Source: Clostridium sp. CAG:914
GTDB lineage: Bacteria > Bacillota_I > Bacilli_A > RF39 > UBA660
Direction of reading: 5' to 3'
NCBI GenBank assembly: GCA_000437895.1
Contig: FR902160.1
Coordinates: 1,287 to 27,657, forward strand
DNA: 26,371 nt
A program made the translations under genes and the position numbers. The number at the start of each line of letters is the position of its first letter. Position 1 is the stretch's first letter. The notes beneath the pieces were generated by a model, which ran no database searches, was not told the origin of the DNA, and saw nothing but the letters and a program-made list of their open reading frames with translations. Below, in pieces: positions 8,165 to 16,217 of the stretch.

Positions 8165-9919
8165 TTAAATTTCAATCATCCACTTATCATAAATGGAAGC
8201 ATTTGCACTTTGTGGTTCTGGATTTGGCATTTCCATTTTTACTATCATAGGTATTTTCATCATTCTACCAAAAGCAACACATGTACCAGATTGAAGAGAT
8301 TTCTGTTTTTCGATAACATCACTACTAATATTAGGAACCATTTTTCTAATATATTCTAAATCAGAAGGATGGTTCAATTTAAAAATAAGAAAATTTGAAC
8401 ATTGTGATAAAACAGTCTCTGATAATTCAGTAGGTCTTTGTGTAATTAAATCAATAATAACACCAAATTTTCTACCTTCCTTTGAAATTCTTTCAAATAT
8501 ATTATATCCTAAAATATCTATATCCCTATCTTTTTGAACATATCTATGAGCCTCTTCTAACATTATATGAATAGGCATAGATCCTCTTGGCTGTAGTCGT
8601 TTCATGTATCTAAATACAATCCTAGAAACAACTTTAACTAAACTTTTAGCAAATCTATCATCAATATCTTCCAAAACAAAATTAACAATTTGAGCTCTTT
8701 TATTATCTTGTGTTAACAATAAAGAAGAAATATATTGATCAATAGTAATAAAATTAGGAAAATAGAAAAAATCTTTATTAGAACTATTGTTCAGTGTATG
8801 TAATTTAACCTTTAAAGAAATTGCTTCAGCATAAGACTTTTCATTAAGCAAAAGACCTTCACTAATTAAAGTAAAATTCAAAGCAACTTCAAGTTGATCT
8901 AAAGTAAAATATATTGGAACATAATCCTCACTCCACTTCGTATTATTATCTATAAAACTTTGAATATACTTAGTAACAAGAATTCTTTCAACAAAATCAC
9001 CATGATTATCTATATCAAAACATTTCCTAAATTCACGTGTATATCCAATACCAGGAACTTCAGCATCTAAATTTAATTCATTAGTATGACAATCTGTTAA
9101 TATAGTAAAAATCTGGTCCCTAATCTTTGCAGCAACTTGATTGGAATATAAAACAGAAATTAAAGCCTTAGCTATTAAATGATTTTTATATCGTAAAGAT
9201 TCCTCATCTTCTCTAGCAAAAATAGAAACTAAACTAAGCATTTTCTCAATAATATTAATTTGAAAATAATCAGTAACATCCAATAAATTTGCATAATCAT
9301 CAACCTCAAGAAGCCATAAAGGAAGTCTCAATAATTCTCCTTCCGTATTACTCCTATCAGTAGTATACATCTTATAATTATAATTAACATTAACAGAGTT
9401 TAAATTTTTAAAGGCATTATGATATTCACTAGTATTATTAAATATTAAAAAGTTAGCATTAAAAGGAATTTTATCATGCATATAAAATAAATTTTGCATA
9501 ACTCTAGCAACACCACACGTTTTACCACTACCAGTATTACCAAAAATAGCCAAGTGATTACTAAACATATCATTAATATTTATCTTAACTGGATAATTAT
9601 TATATAAAGGAGATAAACCCAAAATCATTGTTTTTTTATCATTATCTCCAACAAGTTCAGATAATTCTGCTTGATTTATAATCCTAATTTTAGCATCAAG
9701 AGTAGGTCTTCTAATTATACCAGTATAAAATTTACCACTATGAAATTCTCCTAGAAAAGTTATTTTACATTCATTATTAATAATTTCTTCAATTTCTCCT
9801 AAAATAACTTTATCTTTATCTTCTAAAATAACATTATAGTTAAGTATATCATCACCAATGTTATTACTAACCTTAACCATAGCATAATTTTTAGTAATAG
9901 CCAAAATTTTTTCAAACAT
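8165..9919 (-). CDS. HerA/DUF87-family ATP-binding protein
   Basis: A 584-residue protein of the HerA-FtsK superfamily (COG0433-like). The N-terminal ~110 residues look like the beta-rich HAS-barrel of HerA proteins. They are followed by Walker A GNTGSGKT in NHLAIFGNTGSGKTCGVARVMQNLF, a Walker B-like strand IHIMLEEAHRYV, and the HerA-type motif SKEGRKFGVIIDLITQRPTELSETVLSQCSNF with its Gln-Arg pair. HerA pairs with NurA in archaeal end resection, and bacterial relatives appear in DNA processing and antiphage systems. No nuclease or Sir2 partner is adjacent here, so the role is unknown. I choose the ATG at 9919, which has AGAGGGA upstream. A frame open to 10075 would add a hydrophobic stretch that runs through the rpmH promoter and is not credible. 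The gene sits between oriC and rpmH, in the same orientation as dnaA. Confidence 0.85.
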   Translation of the reverse strand: MFEKILAITKNYAMVKVSNNIGDDILNYNVILEDKDKVILGEIEEIINNECKITFLGEFHSGKFYTGIIRRPTLDAKIRIINQAELSELVGDNDKKTMILGLSPLYNNYPVKININDMFSNHLAIFGNTGSGKTCGVARVMQNLFYMHDKIPFNANFLIFNNTSEYHNAFKNLNSVNVNYNYKMYTTDRSNTEGELLRLPLWLLEVDDYANLLDVTDYFQINIIEKMLSLVSIFAREDEESLRYKNHLIAKALISVLYSNQVAAKIRDQIFTILTDCHTNELNLDAEVPGIGYTREFRKCFDIDNHGDFVERILVTKYIQSFIDNNTKWSEDYVPIYFTLDQLEVALNFTLISEGLLLNEKSYAEAISLKVKLHTLNNSSNKDFFYFPNFITIDQYISSLLLTQDNKRAQIVNFVLEDIDDRFAKSLVKVVSRIVFRYMKRLQPRGSMPIHIMLEEAHRYVQKDRDIDILGYNIFERISKEGRKFGVIIDLITQRPTELSETVLSQCSNFLIFKLNHPSDLEYIRKMVPNISSDVIEKQKSLQSGTCVAFGRMMKIPMIVKMEMPNPEPQSANASIYDKWMIEI

Positions 9920-9945
9920 AAAAATCCCTCTTATTCTTAATAATA

Positions 9946-9954
9946 AGTATAACA
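9946..9954 (-). promoter_or_regulatory. extended -10 of the HerA-like gene
   Basis: The minus strand reads TGT-TATACT about 27 bases before the start codon, an extended -10 without a clear -35. It is divergent from and close to the rpmH promoter. Confidence 0.45.
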
Positions 9955-9991
9955 TAAAATTAAAAAAAAGAAACAAAAAACTGAAAAAATA

Positions 9992-10020
9992 TTGACAGAA
10001 AAATAAAACCCCTATATAAT
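9992..10020 (+). promoter_or_regulatory. consensus rpmH promoter
   Basis: TTGACA at 9992-9997 and TATAAT at 10015-10020 are separated by exactly 17 bases, a perfect housekeeping sigma promoter. It is the strongest promoter visible in the window and likely serves rpmH-rnpA-yidC-jag. Confidence 0.88.
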
Positions 10021-10053
10021 AAAGAAGATTTTTCACGGGAGGTGTAGACATAA

Positions 10054-10176
10054 ATGAAAAGAACTTATCAACCAAATAATAGAAAAAAAGCTAAGAAACA
10101 TGGTTTTTTTGCCAGAATGAAAAGTAATATAATAAATAAAAGAAGAGCAAAAAAAAGAACAAGACTTAGTGCATAG
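10054..10176 (+). CDS. rpmH: 50S ribosomal protein L34 (short form, 40 aa)
   Basis: L34 is a small basic protein of the large ribosomal subunit. Direct translation gives MKRTYQPNNRKKAKKHGFFA at the start and ends RRAKKRTRLSA. The MKRT-QP opening, HGF-ARM centre and RRAK-R-RLS end are diagnostic. At 40 residues it is about four shorter than the common 44-residue form; the missing residues fall between the ARM motif and the RRAK motif. GGGAGGTG lies about eight bases before the ATG. It is followed by rnpA, the near-universal neighbour, after a small terminator-like hairpin. Confidence 0.95.
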   Translation: MKRTYQPNNRKKAKKHGFFARMKSNIINKRRAKKRTRLSA

Positions 10177-10178
10177 TT

Positions 10179-10199
10179 ACCACGAGAATGTGGTTTTTT
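10179..10199 (+). terminator. attenuator-like terminator between rpmH and rnpA
   Basis: ACCAC (10179-10183) pairs with GTGGT (10190-10194) across a six-base loop, and a T run follows. A five-pair stem is weak, so partial read-through into rnpA is expected. This would let L34 mRNA exceed rnpA mRNA. Confidence 0.6.
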
Positions 10200-10235
10200 G
10201 TTTATACAACACTAATTTGTAAAGGAAGTATATAT

Positions 10236-10568
10236 ATGAACAAGGAAAAAATACTAAAAAAAAGTCAAGAATATACAAATATAATTCAAAAGGGAAAAAA
10301 TATAAAAAATAAATACTTTAAAATATTTTACCTACCTAATAACACTACATTATATGGAATAACTATTCCAAAAAAAGTTGGAAATGCCGTTATTAGAAAT
10401 AAATTAAAAAGACAAATAAAAAATATAATAATGGAAAATGAATTATATATACAAAAAAACTATAATTATGTTATAATTATTAAAGAAACAGCTTTAGATT
10501 TAATATATCAAGAATTAAGCTGTGAATTAATAAATACATTTAAGAAAGTAGGTAAATATGAAAAATAA
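10236..10568 (+). CDS. rnpA: Ribonuclease P protein component
   Basis: RnpA is the protein subunit of RNase P, which trims the 5' leader of pre-tRNA with the catalytic RNA. The 110-residue product starts MNKEKILKKSQEY, uses the ATG at 10236 with AAAGGAAG upstream, and carries the signature VGNAVIRNKLKRQIKNII (residues 48-65), the conserved basic RNxxKR helix. The frame stays open further upstream, but that region is the rpmH-rnpA hairpin. The 3' end overlaps yidC by 11 bases. Sequence outside the signature is divergent, but position and motif leave little doubt. Confidence 0.95.
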   Translation: MNKEKILKKSQEYTNIIQKGKNIKNKYFKIFYLPNNTTLYGITIPKKVGNAVIRNKLKRQIKNIIMENELYIQKNYNYVIIIKETALDLIYQELSCELINTFKKVGKYEK

Positions 10569-11469
10569 AAAAATAATAATGATAATACTATGTATTTTTA
10601 TGCTAACAGGTTGTACAAAAATATTAAAAGATAGTGAAAAAAAAGTAGTAAAAAATCCTGAAACAGGACAAGCAATAACAGAAAATATAATATGTAAACC
10701 AACAGAAAAAGATGCAATAAAGATATATGAAGATAACAATGTAGATATATCAAAGTTACCAGAATGTAATAAATTTACTCCATTAAAAAATTATGAAGGA
10801 TTATGGACAAGTCTTTTTGTAAAGCCATTAGCATGGTTAATAATAAAAATAGAAAGTTTAGTAAAAAATTCTGGATTAGCTATTATAATATCATGTCTAT
10901 TAATAAGATTAGTATTATATCCATTAACAAGAAAAACAGCAATGCAATCAGAACTTATCAAAAAAGCAAGCCCAGAACTAGAAAAACTAGAAAAAAAGTA
11001 TAAAGATAAAACATCAACAGAAGACCAACAAAGGAAAGCACAAGAAATGATGTTAATATATCAAAAATACCAAATAAATCCTATATCAGGTTGTTTATTA
11101 TCATTTTTGCAAATACCACTAGTAATGGCATACTATGAAGCAATAAATAGAACTCCAATAATCTTTGAAGGAAACTTTTTATCATTAAATCTAGGAACAA
11201 CACCATGGACTGCTATAACACATGGAAAATATATATATATAATATTAATAGTGTTAATTTTCTTAACAACCTTAGTGTCGTTTAAAAAGACTCTAAAAGA
11301 CCAATCAGCACAAGCACAAAACATGAAGTTTTCACTATACTTTATGTTAGCAATAATAACATATGCATCATTTACAATGTCAAGTGCCTTAGGAATTTAT
11401 TGGGTAACATCAAGTTTATTCACTATAATTCAAAATTTATTGGTTGAAAGAAAGAAGGTTGAAAAATAA
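10558..11469 (+). CDS. yidC: Membrane protein insertase YidC (lipoprotein type)
   Basis: YidC/OxaA inserts and folds membrane proteins, alone or with SecYEG. The 303-residue product begins with a lipoprotein signal, IILCIFMLTGC, with the lipidated Cys at residue 19, as in Gram-positive SpoIIIJ/YidC1. The insertase core follows: a first core membrane segment near residues 104-122 with the groove Arg117 in LLIRLVLYPLTRKTAMQS, a charged cytoplasmic helical hairpin (about 125-170), then LLSFLQIPLVMAYYEAINR and further membrane spans to GIYWVTSSLFTIIQNLL. It overlaps rnpA at its start and jag at its end, so all three are translationally linked. Confidence 0.96.
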   Translation: MKNKKIIMIILCIFMLTGCTKILKDSEKKVVKNPETGQAITENIICKPTEKDAIKIYEDNNVDISKLPECNKFTPLKNYEGLWTSLFVKPLAWLIIKIESLVKNSGLAIIISCLLIRLVLYPLTRKTAMQSELIKKASPELEKLEKKYKDKTSTEDQQRKAQEMMLIYQKYQINPISGCLLSFLQIPLVMAYYEAINRTPIIFEGNFLSLNLGTTPWTAITHGKYIYIILIVLIFLTTLVSFKKTLKDQSAQAQNMKFSLYFMLAIITYASFTMSSALGIYWVTSSLFTIIQNLLVERKKVEK

Positions 11470-12080
11470 TGAAAAAATATTTATATGAAGGAAAAAATTA
11501 CGAAGATGCACTATCACATGCTCTAGAAGATCAAAATACTCAAGAAGAAAATTTAATTATAACTATAAAAGAAGAAAAAAATACACTTTTAAAAAAACAA
11601 ACAATAATAGAAGTAATAAATTATAATGATATAATAAATTATGCCAAAGAATGTATAAATGAAATAACCAATCTAATGGGCTTAGAAGTTAACTTAGAAG
11701 TAAGAAGAAGAGAAAATAATATAACAATAAAAATATTCTCTGATCATAATGCTGTACTAATCGGAAAAAACGGTTATACAATAAGTGCACTTCAAACAAT
11801 AATAAGACAAATACTATTTAATAATACAAATAAAGCTATTTCAATAACATTAGATGTAGAAAATTATAAAGAAAAAAGAGTAAAAAATATAGAATATCTT
11901 GCCAAAAAAACTGCAAGAGAAGTAGCTAAAACAAAAGTAGAGGTAAAATTAGATAGTATGAATTCTTATGAAAGAAGAATCGTCCACAGTATTCTTTCTG
12001 AAGATAAATATGTATATACAGAATCAACAGGAGAAGAACCAAATAGATGTGTCGTAATAAAACCAAAAGAAAGCGAATAA
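11469..12080 (+). CDS. jag: Jag/KhpB RNA-binding protein (Jag-N, KH, R3H)
   Basis: Jag (KhpB, EloR) is an RNA-binding protein linked to cell elongation and division in Gram-positives. The 203-residue product has the Jag-N region at 1-50 (MKKYLYEGKNYEDALSHAL), a KH domain with the GxxG loop in VLIGKNGYTISALQTIIRQIL (about 97-117), and a C-terminal R3H domain with SYERRIVHSILSEDKYVYTESTGEEPNR, including the Arg-x3-His pair. The ATG shares one base with the yidC stop (TAATG). The yidC-jag pair is a classic arrangement next to mnmE. Confidence 0.95.
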   Translation: MKKYLYEGKNYEDALSHALEDQNTQEENLIITIKEEKNTLLKKQTIIEVINYNDIINYAKECINEITNLMGLEVNLEVRRRENNITIKIFSDHNAVLIGKNGYTISALQTIIRQILFNNTNKAISITLDVENYKEKRVKNIEYLAKKTAREVAKTKVEVKLDSMNSYERRIVHSILSEDKYVYTESTGEEPNRCVVIKPKESE

Positions 12081-12111
12081 TAAAGCTTTTTTTTCTTGCA
12101 TAATAAAATAA

Positions 12112-12140
12112 ATGACAATTACTTCATAATATGATAAAAT
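12112..12140 (+). promoter_or_regulatory. mnmE operon promoter
   Basis: ATGACA (12112-12117), a 17-base spacer and TAAAAT (12135-12140) lie about 25 bases before the mnmE ATG. The preceding jag gene ends in only a weak AAAGCTTT plus T run, so some read-through is possible. Confidence 0.5.
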
Positions 12141-12164
12141 ACATAAAAAGAAAGAAGGAATATT

Positions 12165-13505
12165 ATGGATAATACAATAGCAGCTATATCAACACCATTA
12201 GGAACAGGAGCTATATCAATAATAAGAATGTCAGGAAAAGACAGCATCTCAATTATAAATAAAATATTTACTAAAGACCTATCAAATGAAAAAAGTCATA
12301 CTATTCACTATGGAAAAATAATAGATAATAATGAAGAAATAGATGAAGTATTAGTAAGTCTTATGCGTTCACCCAAGACATTTACAAAAGAAGATGTCAT
12401 AGAGATAAATTGTCATGGAGGATTATCCACTACAAATAAAGTATTAGAATTATTATTAAATAATGGAGCAGTATTAGCAAGTCCAGGAGAATTTACCAAA
12501 AGAGCTTTTTTAAATGGTCGAATAGATTTAATTGAAGCACAAGGAATAATGGATTTAATTGAAGCTAAGACAGAATTAGCTAGAACACAAGCTATGAAAG
12601 AATTAAACGGAAACCTATCAAATAAAATAGATTTATTACGAGAAAAATTAATAGAAATAATAAGTAATATTGAAGTAAATATAGATTATCCAGAATATGA
12701 AGATATAAATAAAGTTACAAATGAACAAATATATCCCAAAATAAAAGAACTTATACAAGAAATAGATAACTTAATAGCTTCTAGTGAGGATGGAAAAATT
12801 ATTAAAGAAGGAATAACCATAGGAATAATAGGAAAACCAAATGTCGGAAAAAGTAGTCTTTTAAATGCAATTCTAGAAGAAGAAAAAGCCATTGTAACAG
12901 ACATCGAAGGAACAACCAGAGACACCATTGAAGGAACAACAATTATAAATGGTATAGCTTGTAACTTTATAGATACAGCTGGAATAAGAAATTCTAATAA
13001 CATCGTAGAACAAATAGGAGTAAATAAAAGTAAAAAAATAATTGATACTTGTGATTTAGTTCTTTTGGTATTAAATAACAATGATATAATTACAAAAGAA
13101 GAACAAGAATTATTAGAACAAATAAGAAATAAACCACATATTGTCATTGTAAATAAAATAGATTTAGAACAAAAATTAAAATTAAATGAAGAATGTATAA
13201 AAATAAGTATCAAAGAAAAAAAAGGATTAGAACAAATAAAAGATAAAATCAGTGAAATTTTTAATCTTGAAAAAATAAAAACGCAAGATATGACTTATCT
13301 AAGTAATGCTAGAAGTATTTCATTACTAACAAAGGCTAATAATTTATTAGTTTCTTCTCTAACCAATATAGAAAATAACTATCCAATAGATATAGTAGAA
13401 ATAGATTTAAAAGAATCATGGAATACTCTAGGAGAAATAATAGGAAAAACATATACAGATGAATTACTAGATGAGATGTTTCAAAGATTTTGTTTAGGAA
13501 AGTAA
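12165..13505 (+). CDS. mnmE: tRNA uridine-34 modification GTPase MnmE
   Basis: MnmE works with MnmG to place the 5-carboxymethylaminomethyl-type group on wobble U34 of certain tRNAs. The 446-residue product has the N-terminal folate-binding domain (MDNTIAAISTPLGTGAISIIRMSG), a helical domain, and an inserted G domain. The GTPase motifs are G1 GKPNVGKSS (from about residue 222), G2 EGTTRDT, G3 DTAG and G4 NKID. It ends FCLGK, the C-terminal motif whose Cys (usually CIGK) is needed for modification. AGAAGG precedes the ATG. mnmG follows after eight bases, so the two complex partners are co-expressed. Confidence 0.97.
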   Translation: MDNTIAAISTPLGTGAISIIRMSGKDSISIINKIFTKDLSNEKSHTIHYGKIIDNNEEIDEVLVSLMRSPKTFTKEDVIEINCHGGLSTTNKVLELLLNNGAVLASPGEFTKRAFLNGRIDLIEAQGIMDLIEAKTELARTQAMKELNGNLSNKIDLLREKLIEIISNIEVNIDYPEYEDINKVTNEQIYPKIKELIQEIDNLIASSEDGKIIKEGITIGIIGKPNVGKSSLLNAILEEEKAIVTDIEGTTRDTIEGTTIINGIACNFIDTAGIRNSNNIVEQIGVNKSKKIIDTCDLVLLVLNNNDIITKEEQELLEQIRNKPHIVIVNKIDLEQKLKLNEECIKISIKEKKGLEQIKDKISEIFNLEKIKTQDMTYLSNARSISLLTKANNLLVSSLTNIENNYPIDIVEIDLKESWNTLGEIIGKTYTDELLDEMFQRFCLGK

Positions 13506-13513
13506 GTGATAAA

Positions 13514-15391
13514 ATGTTAAAGAATAAATATGATATAATTGTCGTCGGAGCAGGACATGCCGGATGTGAAGCAGCATTAGCCACAGCCAAGATGGGATTA
13601 TCAACAATTTTAATAACAGGTTCATTAAATAATATTGCTACTCTACCTTGTAATCCTTCTATAGGAGGATCAGCCAAAGGAATTATTGTAAGAGAAATAG
13701 ATGCTTTAGGTGGAACTATGGGGCGAATAACTGATAAAACATTTTTACAAATGAAAATGTTAAATAACGCCAAAGGACCAGCTGTAAGATCATTAAGAGC
13801 TCAAGTTGATAAAGTAGAATATCCAAAAACGATGAAAAAAGAATTAGAAAGTACCCAAAACTTAGAATTATATGAAGGATTAATTGAAGATTTAATTATA
13901 GAAGATAATAAAGTATTTGGAGTAGTGCTAAATACTAAAGAAAAAATTTATAGTAAAAAAGTAATATTAACAACAGGAACATATCTAAAATCAGATATTT
14001 TAGTCGGAGCAACAAGAACACCATCAGGACCAAATGGTGAAAAAAGAAGTAATCATCTAAGCGATAAGTTAAGAGAATATGGATTTGAAGTAATAAGATT
14101 AAAAACAGGAACACCACCAAGAATAATAAAAGAAAGTATAGATTTTAGTAAAATGTCTATAGAACCAGGAGAAAAAGAATGTTATTGTTTTAATACAGAA
14201 AAAAATTTAGAATATGACCCAAATTTACAAGAACCATGTTATTTAACATATACAACACCAAATACTCATCAAATAATTTTATCAAATCTAAACAAGTCTA
14301 GTATGTATGGTGCCATCGAAGAACCATTAGGAAGTGGACCAAGATACTGTCCATCTATTGAAGATAAAATAGTAAGATTTAAAGATAAAGAAAGACATCA
14401 ATTATTCATAGAACCAGAAAGCATTCATTATAATGAAATGTATTTACAAGGATTTTCTACCAGTATGCCAAAAGACATTCAAGAACAAATGGTCCACTCT
14501 TTACCTGGATTAGAAAATGCTCAAATTTCTAAATATGCTTATGCTATTGAATATGATGCCATAAATCCAACACAACTTAAACAGACACTAGAAACTAAGA
14601 TAATAGATGGTTTATATACAGCTGGACAAATAAATGGTACAAGTGGTTATGAAGAAGCAGCATGCCAAGGATTGTTAGCAGGACTAAATGCAGCATTGTC
14701 TTTAAAGAATCAAGAACCATTAATATTAAAAAGAAATGAAGCATATATAGGAATATTAATTGATGATTTAGTTACTAAAGGAACAAAAGAGCCATATAGA
14801 ATGCTAACATCAAGATCAGAATATAGACTAATTCAAAGACATGATAATGCAGATTTAAGATTAACAGAACATGGATACAGAGTGGGATTAATCAATGAAG
14901 AAAGATATAAAAAATTTTTAAATAAAAAAGAAAAAATAGAATTACTAAAAGAAAAATTAACCACAATAAAATTAACTCCAAAAGAAACAACGAATAAATT
15001 ATTACAAAAACTAAATAGTACACCAATAAAAGATTCTATTACACTATATGACCTAATAAAAAGACCAGAAATAAAAATAAAGAATTTAATACAAGAAGGT
15101 ATCTTAGAACAAATATCTGAAGAAATAATAGAACAAGTAGAAATACAAATAAAATATAAAGGATATATTGATAAAATTAATTCAGAAGCTGAAAAAATGA
15201 TTCGTCAAGAAGAAAAACAAATACCGAAAGATATTGATTATAGCAAAATAAAAAACTTAGCATCAGAAGCAAGACAAAAATTAGAAAAAATACGACCAAC
15301 ATCAATAGGTCAAGCATTAAGAATAAGTGGAGTAAATCCATCAGATATATCAATATTAATGGTATATTTAAGGAAGTATTATAATGAATAA
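13514..15391 (+). CDS. mnmG: tRNA uridine-34 modification enzyme MnmG (GidA)
   Basis: MnmG is the FAD-dependent partner of MnmE. The 625-residue product is close to the usual 630. It has the dinucleotide-binding KYDIIVVGAGHAGCEAALA at the N-terminus, PCNPSIGGSAKGIIVREIDALGG, the family block TYLKSDILVG, GLYTAGQINGTSGYEEAACQGLLAGLNAAL near 380-410, TSRSEYRLIQRHDNADLRLTEHGY, and the C-terminal RPTSIGQALRISGVNPSDISILMVYL. I choose the ATG at 13514; an upstream TTG at 13490 would overlap mnmE and add non-conserved residues. rsmG overlaps its 3' end by eight bases. Confidence 0.97.
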   Translation: MLKNKYDIIVVGAGHAGCEAALATAKMGLSTILITGSLNNIATLPCNPSIGGSAKGIIVREIDALGGTMGRITDKTFLQMKMLNNAKGPAVRSLRAQVDKVEYPKTMKKELESTQNLELYEGLIEDLIIEDNKVFGVVLNTKEKIYSKKVILTTGTYLKSDILVGATRTPSGPNGEKRSNHLSDKLREYGFEVIRLKTGTPPRIIKESIDFSKMSIEPGEKECYCFNTEKNLEYDPNLQEPCYLTYTTPNTHQIILSNLNKSSMYGAIEEPLGSGPRYCPSIEDKIVRFKDKERHQLFIEPESIHYNEMYLQGFSTSMPKDIQEQMVHSLPGLENAQISKYAYAIEYDAINPTQLKQTLETKIIDGLYTAGQINGTSGYEEAACQGLLAGLNAALSLKNQEPLILKRNEAYIGILIDDLVTKGTKEPYRMLTSRSEYRLIQRHDNADLRLTEHGYRVGLINEERYKKFLNKKEKIELLKEKLTTIKLTPKETTNKLLQKLNSTPIKDSITLYDLIKRPEIKIKNLIQEGILEQISEEIIEQVEIQIKYKGYIDKINSEAEKMIRQEEKQIPKDIDYSKIKNLASEARQKLEKIRPTSIGQALRISGVNPSDISILMVYLRKYYNE

Positions 15392-16085
15392 AAAAGAATT
15401 TATTGAAGAATTAAAAAAAATAAATATTGAAATAACAAATACTCAACTAGAACAATTAGAATTATACAAAGAAGCTTTAATTACAGAAAATAAAAAGTAT
15501 AATTTAACGGCAATAACTAAAGAAGAAGATATATATTTAAAACATTTCTATGATTGTCTAACATCATATAAAGCTTTCCCTATATCTAATCAATATATAT
15601 GTGATATAGGAACAGGAGCAGGTTTTCCAGGACTAGTATTAAAAATTATCTTTCCAGATATAAAAATAGATTTAATAGATGCCACTTCAAAAAAATGCCA
15701 TTTTCTAGAAATGATAGTCAAAACATTGAATTTAAAAGAAGTAAATATAATTAATACAAGAATAGAAGATTATAGTACAAAAACAAGAGAAAAATATGAC
15801 GTTGTAGTATCTAGAGCAGTAGCACCCATAAAACACTTATTGGAGTATGCAGTTCCATTATTAAAAGTAAATGGTTATTTTATTGCATTAAAAGGTAATA
15901 TAGAAGAAGAAACACAAAATATAGATAATTATTATAAAAAATTATCATTAACCGAAGAAAAAATAATATCTTTTAAATTACCAAAAGAAAATAGTCAAAG
16001 AACCATACTTGTAATTAAAAAAATCGAAAAAACAGATTTGAAATATCCAAGAAAATATCAAATAATGATAAAAAAAGAAATATGA
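15384..16085 (+). CDS. rsmG: 16S rRNA m7G527 methyltransferase RsmG (GidB)
   Basis: RsmG methylates N7 of G527 in 16S rRNA using S-adenosylmethionine. The 233-residue product has the SAM-binding CDIGTGAGFPGLVLKI, the acidic strand IDLIDATSKKCHFLE, and the catalytic-region VVSRAVAPIKHLLEY with GYFIALKG. The final YPRK motif is present, but the last residues (YQIMIKKEI) differ from the usual Gly-Thr-Pro-rich tail. Its ATG overlaps mnmG. The TGA stop lies inside the stem of the terminator that ends the operon, which is good evidence that TGA is read as stop in this genome. Confidence 0.96.
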   Translation: MNKKEFIEELKKINIEITNTQLEQLELYKEALITENKKYNLTAITKEEDIYLKHFYDCLTSYKAFPISNQYICDIGTGAGFPGLVLKIIFPDIKIDLIDATSKKCHFLEMIVKTLNLKEVNIINTRIEDYSTKTREKYDVVVSRAVAPIKHLLEYAVPLLKVNGYFIALKGNIEEETQNIDNYYKKLSLTEEKIISFKLPKENSQRTILVIKKIEKTDLKYPRKYQIMIKKEI

Positions 16086-16105
16086 GGTAAAATCTCATAT
16101 TTTTT
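16080..16105 (+). terminator. intrinsic terminator of mnmE-mnmG-rsmG
   Basis: ATATGAG (16080-16086) pairs with CTCATAT (16094-16100) across a seven-base loop, followed by five T. The rsmG stop codon is part of the left arm. Confidence 0.85.
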
Positions 16106-16146
16106 AATATTAAAAAATAATAATTTTAGTAAATTACAATAAAAAC

Positions 16147-16175
16147 TTGAAAAAAAAGATAAAATAGTGTATTTT
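16147..16175 (+). promoter_or_regulatory. parB promoter
   Basis: TTGAAA (16147-16152), a 17-base spacer and TATTTT (16170-16175) lie between the rsmG terminator and the parB ribosome site. It is a moderate match, but the only sensible candidate in the gap. Confidence 0.45.
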
Positions 16176-16217
16176 ATTAATATAGGGAATAAAAAAGAGT
16201 AAGGAGGTGTTATTATT

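Noticed and set aside
9031..9050. CACGTG core as a possible parS site
   Set aside because: The flanks lack the TGTT...AACA arms, and it lies within the HerA-like coding sequence. No parS or Noc site was seen in the window.
9920..10075. Upstream extension of the HerA-like frame with a hydrophobic N-terminus
   Set aside because: It runs through the consensus rpmH promoter and into rpmH, and the ATG at 9919 has a ribosome site and gives a normal family N-terminus.
12686..13213. A 175-residue minus-strand open frame inside mnmE
   Set aside because: mnmE is intact with all GTPase motifs on the other strand; the frame is an AT-rich shadow.
13490..13513. TTG start for mnmG eight codons upstream
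   Set aside because: It overlaps mnmE and adds non-family residues; the ATG at 13514 gives the standard N-terminus.
16083..16085. Mollicutes code with TGA as tryptophan
   Set aside because: Conserved tryptophans are TGG and this TGA ends rsmG inside a terminator, so the standard code fits.
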